Origin: Xylophilus sp. ASV27
GTDB lineage: Bacteria; Pseudomonadota; Gammaproteobacteria; Burkholderiales; Burkholderiaceae_C
Length of the DNA stretch: 64,000 nt
Direction of reading: 5' to 3'
NCBI RefSeq assembly: GCF_016428875.1
Contig: NZ_JAELTO010000001.1
Coordinates: 1 to 64,000, forward strand
Below, one piece after another: positions 59,212 to 64,000 of the stretch. The position numbers and the translations under genes were made by a program. Below the pieces are notes generated by a model that saw only the letters and a list, made by a program, of their open reading frames with translations, made no database searches and was not told where the DNA came from. How positions within the stretch are numbered: the stretch's first letter is position 1; the number at the start of each line of letters is the position of its first letter.

Positions 59212-59227
59212 GGCCGGGGCATCGGGG

Positions 59228-59551
59228 GTGCCGCGGATCGTTGCGCTGTCGCTGCTGCTTGCGCTGGCGGCCGCACCGGTCGCGGCGCAGGAGCCGGCAC
59301 CGGCGCTGGCGCGCAAGAACGGCTGCATGGCCTGCCACGGCATGGTGCACAAGCAGGTCGGACCGGGCTTCGCGCAGGTCGCGGAGCGCTACCGCCATGA
59401 CCCGGCCGCGCCGGCACGGCTCGCCGCGAAGATCCGCAGCGGCAGCGTGGGCACCTGGGGCCGGGTCATCATGCCGCGCCAGTCCCATGTGAGCGAGGCC
59501 GACGCGAAGCTGCTGGCGCAGTGGGTGCTGTCGCAGCCGCCGGTGCCGTGA
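59228..59551 (+). CDS. Small periplasmic cytochrome c, class I
   Basis: 107 residues from GTG 59228: a signal peptide (LSLLLALAAAPVAAQ), the haem motif CMACHGM near residue 37, and the Met ligand in VIMPRQS near 81. It resembles cytochrome c551-type electron carriers (about 80 mature residues). It follows livF after 16 nt and may be read through from the importer operon, although no redox partner is in that operon. Confidence 0.88.
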   Translation: MPRIVALSLLLALAAAPVAAQEPAPALARKNGCMACHGMVHKQVGPGFAQVAERYRHDPAAPARLAAKIRSGSVGTWGRVIMPRQSHVSEADAKLLAQWVLSQPPVP

Positions 59552-59589
59552 ATCCGGCGCTTTGGGATCGATTTTTGAGGAAAAGTGGA

Positions 59590-59634
59590 TGTAGCCCAGG
59601 TTCCATCTAGGCTGTGTGCTATATATTTCATAGC
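59590..59634 (+). repeat. Double-hairpin repeat family 1, copy e
   Basis: TGTAGCCCAGG, a slightly imperfect AGCCCAG...CTAGGCT stem, then GCTATA...CATAGC. It begins 38 nt after the cytochrome c stop, on the same strand. Confidence 0.8.
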
Positions 59635-59835
59635 TAACGTGGCCTGCGGCGATTCCCGGAAAACCGGGCCATGCTTCGCGAACTGGCGCACGTGGGGCCA
59701 GCGCTCCGCGTCGCCCCCGCTCAGCGCATCGGGGGGAGTGCGTCTGCACCTGCAGCGCTCCGTAGCAGGGCGCGCCCCGCACTCTACCCGCTGGCGACGG
59801 CACCGGTTCCGGCGGCGCGCGAAATCCGGTCCAAT

Positions 59836-60057
59836 ATGCCGATGGATTCCACCCGCACCACCGACCAGCGCCTGACCGATCTCGAGGTCAAGGCCAGCTT
59901 CACCGAAGACCTGCTGGACCAGCTCAACCTCACCATCTACCAGCAACAGCAGCAGATCGACCGTCTCGTGCGGCAGGTGGGCCAACTGCGTCAGCAGATG
60001 CCCGAAGGTGGCGGCGCCGCGCGCAACCTGCGCGACGAGCTGCCGCCGCACTATTGA
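59836..60057 (+). CDS. slyX: SlyX-family protein
   Basis: A 73-residue coiled-coil protein. The SlyX pattern is DQRLTDLEVKASFTEDLL, then LNLTIYQQQQQIDRLVRQ, and the conserved end DELPPHY. Function is unknown in the family. ATG 59836 is used; the frame is open further upstream but lacks SlyX-like sequence. Confidence 0.93.
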   Translation: MPMDSTRTTDQRLTDLEVKASFTEDLLDQLNLTIYQQQQQIDRLVRQVGQLRQQMPEGGGAARNLRDELPPHY

Positions 60058-60138
60058 CGCCCGCGCGGCTCGCCTGGCGTGCAACGGCCGGAAGTTCCGG
60101 CACCCCAGACTGAACCCGACCGAACCTGCCATCCCCGC

Positions 60139-61359
60139 ATGACCCCCACCGACACCGTTCCTACCGACACTCCCCGCCGCCTGCCGCTGCAAGGCATCCG
60201 CGTCGTCGAATTCACCCACATGGTCATGGGACCGACCTGCGGCATGGTGCTGGCCGACATGGGCGCGGAGGTGATCAAGGTCGAACCGATCGAGGGCGAC
60301 CGCACCCGCCATCTGCTGGGGGCGGGTGCGGGCTTCTTCCCCATGTTCAACCGCAACAAGAAGAGCATCGCCCTGGACCTGCGCACGCCCGGCGGGCTGG
60401 AGGTGGCGCACAGGCTCTGCGGCAGCGCAGACGTGGTGACCGAGAACTTCAAGCCCGGCACCATGGCCAAGTACGGGCTGGACTACGCCGCGCTGAGCCG
60501 GGTCCACCCGCGCGTGGTCTACGTCAGCCACAAGGGCTTCCTGCCCGGCCCCTACGAGCACCGCACCGCGCTGGACGAAGTCGTGCAGATGATGGGCGGC
60601 CTGGCCTACATGACCGGCCGCCCGGGCGACCCGCTGCGCGCGGGCAGCAGCGTCAACGACATCATGGGCGGCATGTTCGGCGCCATCGGTGCCCTGGGCG
60701 CGCTGATGCAGCGCATGGGTACGGGCGTGGGGCAGGAGGTGCAGTCCGCGCTGTTCGAGAACAACGTGTTCCTGGTCGGCCAGCACATGCTGCAGTACGC
60801 CATCACCGGCCAGGCCGCCGCGCCCATGCCCGAGCGCATCTCGGCCTGGGCCGTGTACGACGTGTTCACGGTGAAGGACGGCGGCCAGATATTCCTGGCC
60901 GCGGTCAGCGACGCGCAATGGGCCATCTTCTGCGACGCCTTCGGCTTTGCCGACCTCAAGGCCGACCCGGCGCTGGCCACCAACAACCTGCGGGTGCAGG
61001 CGCGTGCCACCATGATGCCCATGCTGCGGGCGCGGCTGGCTGCGTTCACGGTGCAGGAACTGTCGGACATCTTCGAGGCGCGCGGCCTGCCGTTCGCGCC
61101 CATCGCCAAGCCCGAAGAGCTGTTCGACGACCCGCACCTGCAGGCCACCGGCGGCCTGGCCGACATCCGGCTGCCCGACGGCGCGCGCGCGGGGGAAACG
61201 GCCCAGGCCGCGCTGCTGCCCTTCAACATGGCCGGGCAGCGCCTGGGCGTGCGCCTGCAGCCCCCCACGCTGGGCGAGCACACGCACGAACTGCTCGCAG
61301 GGCTGGGCTATGGCGCCGCAGCCATCGCCGCGCTGCGGGAGGGCGGGGCTGTGGGGTGA
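60139..61359 (+). CDS. CaiB/BaiF-family CoA-transferase
   Basis: A class III CoA-transferase moving CoA between carboxylic acids. 406 residues: the N-terminal GIRVVEFTHMVMGPTCGMVL and ADMGAEVIKVEPIEGD, NRNKKSIALDLRTPGG, and the nucleophilic Asp in GSSVNDIMGGMFG near residue 175. ATG 60139 is chosen because the conserved domain begins about 20 residues later. The substrate acid is unknown. Two family-2 repeats follow directly after its stop. Confidence 0.92.
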   Translation: MTPTDTVPTDTPRRLPLQGIRVVEFTHMVMGPTCGMVLADMGAEVIKVEPIEGDRTRHLLGAGAGFFPMFNRNKKSIALDLRTPGGLEVAHRLCGSADVVTENFKPGTMAKYGLDYAALSRVHPRVVYVSHKGFLPGPYEHRTALDEVVQMMGGLAYMTGRPGDPLRAGSSVNDIMGGMFGAIGALGALMQRMGTGVGQEVQSALFENNVFLVGQHMLQYAITGQAAAPMPERISAWAVYDVFTVKDGGQIFLAAVSDAQWAIFCDAFGFADLKADPALATNNLRVQARATMMPMLRARLAAFTVQELSDIFEARGLPFAPIAKPEELFDDPHLQATGGLADIRLPDGARAGETAQAALLPFNMAGQRLGVRLQPPTLGEHTHELLAGLGYGAAAIAALREGGAVG

Positions 61360-61366
61360 GACGGGG

Positions 61367-61479
61367 CCACCCCCAGGCTACGCGCTTCGCGTCTTCGCCT
61401 TCCCCCTCAAGGGGACATATCCTGCGGCCCGGCAAAGCCGGTTCCGCGGATGTCTGCGCATGGCCTGCTCCGCGGCCTT
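61367..61479 (+). repeat. Multi-hairpin repeat family 2, copy e
   Basis: CACCCCCAGGCTACGCGC, CTTCGCGTCTTCGCC, the CCCCTCAAGGGG hairpin, CCGGCAAAGCCGGTTCCGCG and GGCCTGCTCCGCGGCC. Starts within 10 nt of the CoA-transferase stop. Nearly identical to the next copy. Confidence 0.85.
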
Positions 61480-61541
61480 TCGTTCCTTTGTGTTTCGCGC
61501 GCTGCGGGTGGCAAGTCAGCGCAGTGAATAGCTGAAATGAA

Positions 61542-61662
61542 ACACCCCCAGGCTACGCGCTTCGCGTCTTCGCCTTCCCCCTCAAGGGGACACATCCTGC
61601 GGCCCGGCAAAGCCGGTTCCGCGGATGTCCGCGCAGGCCAGGCCTGCTCCGCGGTCTTTCGT
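61542..61662 (+). repeat. Multi-hairpin repeat family 2, copy f
   Basis: Same blocks in the same order as copy e with very few differences, about 175 bp downstream in direct orientation, so the pair looks like a recent tandem duplication. Confidence 0.85.
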
Positions 61663-61756
61663 TGCCTTGGGCTTCCTGTGCTGCGGGCGGCGCGTGCGCG
61701 CCACGGACAACCGGCATGGCAACCCGGGCATCTCGGCTTTGGTATGATTGTTCAAA

Positions 61757-61774
61757 TTTCAGTAATTACTGAAA
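61757..61774. promoter_or_regulatory. 18-bp perfect palindrome upstream of cydD
   Basis: TTTCAGTAATTACTGAAA lies 13 nt before the cydD start codon, in AT-rich sequence where the promoter must be. Its position suggests a repressor site that blocks RNA polymerase. It does not look like an FNR/ANR box (TTGAT-N4-ATCAA). The regulator is not known from this window. Confidence 0.6.
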
Positions 61775-61787
61775 ATACGTAAGAGTA

Positions 61788-63485
61788 ATGAACAAGCCAC
61801 CACCCCGGTCGCCGTTCCATGCCTTCACGTCGCCCGACGTGGGTGGGGTGGTGCAGGGCGCTGCCGCCTTGTTCTGGCTGCCGCAGGCCGCGTTGCTCGG
61901 GCTGGCGGTCCAGGGGCTGGCGTCGGGGCAGGGCTTCGCGGCGGTGCTGTGGCCGGCTGCCGCCATCCTGGTGCTGGGCCTGCTGCGTGCGGGCTGCGAG
62001 GCCTGGGGCGCGCGCCGCACCTTTGTTCGCGCGCGTGCGCAACTCAGTGCCCTGCGCGCGCAGGCGGTGCAGTCGTTGGCCGCCGGTTCCCCCCTCGACC
62101 GCAGCCGCGCGCACTCGGGCGAGGCCGCCAGCATGCTCGCCGAGCAGGCCGAGGCGCTGGTGCCCTACCTGGTGCGCTACCAGCCGGCGCGCTGGCGCGC
62201 GATGGTGGTGCCGCTGGTCATCCTCTGCGCGGTGGCCGCCTTCTCCTGGGTTGCCGCGCTGGTGCTGCTGATCGCGGCGCCCCTGATTCCGATCTTCATG
62301 GCCGTCGTCGGCTGGCGCGCCAAGGCCGCGAGCGAGGCGCAGATGGTGGAGATGGGCGGCATGAACGCCTTCCTGCTCGACCGGCTGCGCGGCCTGGCAA
62401 CGCTGCGCGCGCTCGGCGCGGTGGACGCCACGGCGCAGCGCCTGGGCGACGCCGCGCAGTCGCTGCGCCGGCGGACCATGGCGGTGCTGCGCATCGCATT
62501 TCTCTCGTCGGCGGTGTTGGAGCTGTTCTCGGCGCTGGGCGTCGCGATGGTGGCGGCCTACGTCGGCTTCCATCTGCTGGGCACGCTGGGCTTCGGCACC
62601 TGGGGGCGTCAACTCAGCCTGGGCGAGGGGCTCTTCGTGCTGCTGCTGGCGCCGGCCTTCTTCGAGCCGCTGCGCGAACTCTCGGCCGTGTGGCACGACC
62701 GGGCGGCGGGTGAAGCCGCCAGGGAGTCGCTCGATCGGCTGCAGCGCCACAGCTTGCCGCTGCCGGGCGCGAACGCCGTGCTCACGCGCGCGCCAGTGGG
62801 CGGGAAGGGCGCTGCGCTGGCGCTGCACCAGCTGCATTTTTCCTGGCCCGGCAAGCCGGCAGGGGCGCAAGAAGGGCAGCAGGTTTTCGACGGCTTCGAG
62901 CTTCGCGTCGCCGCTGGCGAGCACGTCGCGCTGAGCGGCCCGAGCGGCTGCGGCAAGACGGTGCTGCTGTCGCTAATCGCCGGGCTGATTCCGGCCAGCC
63001 GCGGCGACATCGTGATCGGCGGCGTGACGCTCGGCGAGCACACCGCAGCCGGCCTGCGCCAGCGCATGGCCTGGATGGGGCAGGCGCCGCATGTCTTCGC
63101 CGGTTCGGTGCAGGCCAACGTGGCGCTGGGCCGCGCAGGCGTGGAGGCGCCTCAGGTCACGGCTGCGATGCGCCTGGCCGCGCTCGAACCGGTGGCGCAG
63201 GCACACCCGGGCGCGGCGCTGGGCGAGGGCGGCAGCGGCCTGTCGGGTGGCGAGGCGGTGCGGCTCGCGCTCGCGCGCATCGCGGTGCATGCGCAGGCCG
63301 ATCTGCTGCTGGTCGACGAGCCGACCGCGCACCTGGACACCGAGACCGCCGAGCGCGTGGCCGACGCGCTGGTCACGCTGGCGCGCGGCAAGACCCTGAT
63401 CGTCGCCACGCACGACCCGGTGCTCGCCGCGCGCATGCACCGCACGGTGCACCTCGGCAAGGAAACGATGGAGCAGGCCGCATGA
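61788..63485 (+). CDS. cydD: Thiol reductant ABC exporter subunit CydD
   Basis: One half of the CydDC heterodimer, which exports glutathione and cysteine and is needed to assemble cytochrome bd oxidase. 565 residues: a six-helix membrane domain (to about 320) with LLRAGCEAWGARRTFVRAR near the start, then the ATPase domain with Walker A GPSGCGKTVLL near 385, LSGGEAVRLALAR and LLVDEPTAHLDTETAE. ATG 61788 follows a palindromic site. The stop overlaps the cydC start. Confidence 0.93.
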   Translation: MNKPPPRSPFHAFTSPDVGGVVQGAAALFWLPQAALLGLAVQGLASGQGFAAVLWPAAAILVLGLLRAGCEAWGARRTFVRARAQLSALRAQAVQSLAAGSPLDRSRAHSGEAASMLAEQAEALVPYLVRYQPARWRAMVVPLVILCAVAAFSWVAALVLLIAAPLIPIFMAVVGWRAKAASEAQMVEMGGMNAFLLDRLRGLATLRALGAVDATAQRLGDAAQSLRRRTMAVLRIAFLSSAVLELFSALGVAMVAAYVGFHLLGTLGFGTWGRQLSLGEGLFVLLLAPAFFEPLRELSAVWHDRAAGEAARESLDRLQRHSLPLPGANAVLTRAPVGGKGAALALHQLHFSWPGKPAGAQEGQQVFDGFELRVAAGEHVALSGPSGCGKTVLLSLIAGLIPASRGDIVIGGVTLGEHTAAGLRQRMAWMGQAPHVFAGSVQANVALGRAGVEAPQVTAAMRLAALEPVAQAHPGAALGEGGSGLSGGEAVRLALARIAVHAQADLLLVDEPTAHLDTETAERVADALVTLARGKTLIVATHDPVLAARMHRTVHLGKETMEQAA

Positions 63486-64000
63486 AGGGCGCCTCGTCTT
63501 CGTCCTCCAACTGGCGCGATCTGCGCCTGGTGCTGCGCCCTTTCCTCGCAGCGCAGCCGCGTCCGTTGCTGCTGGGCTGCCTGCTCGCGGCCGTCACCGT
63601 GCTCGCCGCAATGGCACTGCTGGGCCTGTCGGGCTGGTTCATCACCGCGACCGCCCTGGCCGGCCTGCATGCGGCTACCGCGTTCACCTTCGACGTGTTC
63701 ATGCCCTCGGCCGGCATCCGCCTGCTGGCGCTCGGGCGCACCGCGTCGCGCTACGGCGAGCGCCTCGTGACGCACGATGCGACCTTCGCCGTGCTCGCGA
63801 CGCTGCGGGTGCGGCTGTTCCGTGGCTGGGCCCAGGCCGGCGCCGCGCGCGCGCTGCTCATGCGTCCGGCCCGCCTGTTGTTTCGCCTGACCTCGGACAT
63901 CGACGCGCTCGAGTCGCTCTACCTGCGCCTGTTCGTGCCGGCCGCCGCGGCGCTGGGGGCCGCCCTGCTGGCCGGCGCGGTGCTCGGCTTCATGCACGCT
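63482..64000 (+). CDS. cydC: Thiol reductant ABC exporter subunit CydC (3' end beyond window)
   Basis: The frame opens at ATG 63482, overlapping the cydD stop (ATGA), and stays open to the window end, giving 173 residues. CydC-type features: LRPFLAAQPRPLLLGCLL, the phrase ALLGLSGWFITATALAG, and SAGIRLLALGRTASRYGERL leading into SDIDALESLYLR. Only the first transmembrane segments are covered; the ATPase domain lies outside. Structural genes cydA and cydB would be expected further downstream. Confidence 0.93.
   Translation, partial: MKGASSSSSNWRDLRLVLRPFLAAQPRPLLLGCLLAAVTVLAAMALLGLSGWFITATALAGLHAATAFTFDVFMPSAGIRLLALGRTASRYGERLVTHDATFAVLATLRVRLFRGWAQAGAARALLMRPARLLFRLTSDIDALESLYLRLFVPAAAALGAALLAGAVLGFMHA

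Larger units (their letters stand above)
61360..61787 (+). other. 428-bp intergenic region: two tandem family-2 repeats and cydD promoter
   Basis: Holds two direct copies of the family-2 repeat (61367-61479 and 61542-61662), about 175 bp apart, then an AT-rich stretch with an 18-bp palindrome at 61757-61774 just ahead of cydD. Short ORFs here run through the repeats and are not credible. Confidence 0.7.

Noticed and set aside
61310-61782. Short ORFs downstream of the CoA-transferase
   Set aside because: They run through the family-2 repeats and share their repeated blocks; no start signals.

Overview
The window is very GC-rich, densely coding DNA from a heterotrophic beta-proteobacterium. 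The order Burkholderiales, and probably the family Comamonadaceae, is suggested by orphan Bug/TctC-type binding proteins, a CbpA-CbpM pair, a form II CO-dehydrogenase-like cluster, abundant LysR regulators, TRAP and Liv-type transporters, and many Rieske oxygenase genes. No rRNA, tRNA, CRISPR array, phage or conjugation genes were seen. Bases 1-77 are not genomic: they are a C/T homopolymer followed by the 19-bp Nextera/Tn5 mosaic end, so this is a contig end and the first gene is cut there.

Layout. 78-5486: molybdenum-cofactor genes moeA (5' cut), moaD and moaE. They are interrupted by a lower-GC block of two damaged hypothetical genes bounded by a duplicated moaD 3' end, and by a DHDPS-family gene on the other strand. 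5537-14829: an orphan Bug receptor, clpB behind a sigma-32-type promoter, a small membrane protein, an amidase, a thiolase, an AraC regulator, a large palindromic element and an MFS carrier. 14903-23520: a GAF-Fis regulator divergent from a seven-gene form II CO-dehydrogenase-like molybdoenzyme operon (S, L, M, MoxR ATPase, VWA, CoxG, XdhC/CoxF). 23632-26307: a CTERM-type surface protein, an IS5-family relic, a type-II ribH preceded by an FMN riboswitch, and an EVE-domain protein. 26333-32168: a ThDP enzyme and a divergent aromatic-oxygenase locus (Rieske ferredoxin, broken Bug receptor, AroQ/PchB-like enzyme, oxygenase beta and alpha, LysR). 32372-38641: cbpM-cbpA, ilvA, LysR, two aldo/keto reductases and bfr. 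38950-44895: a TRAP operon in which two binding proteins are each paired with an amidohydrolase. 45118-51681: a fused osmoprotectant ABC protein, a DedA protein, a cardiolipin synthase, a diguanylate cyclase and a MetE-like protein. 51987-59551: a VanA-like oxygenase, a GntR regulator, a shortened reductase, a complete Liv-type ABC importer and a small cytochrome c. 59836-64000: slyX, a CoA-transferase, cydD and the start of cydC.

How it fits together. MoeA, MoaD and MoaE supply the cofactor used by the CO-dehydrogenase-like enzyme 11 kb away. The oxygenases, TRAP, Liv and Bug transport genes, amidohydrolases, CoA-transferase and thiolase describe uptake and breakdown of aromatic and organic acids. 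Several genes in these accessory loci are visibly damaged: a frameshift, in-frame stops, two internal deletions and a lost Rieske ligand codon.

The least expected signal is between genes. There are two large nested palindromes of similar design (13270-13537 and 55632-55800). There is a dispersed double-hairpin repeat of about 45 bp in at least four clear copies, and a second multi-hairpin repeat of about 110-130 bp in six copies, most of which begin directly after a stop codon. These look like non-coding mobile or 3'-end elements and deserve genome-wide analysis.
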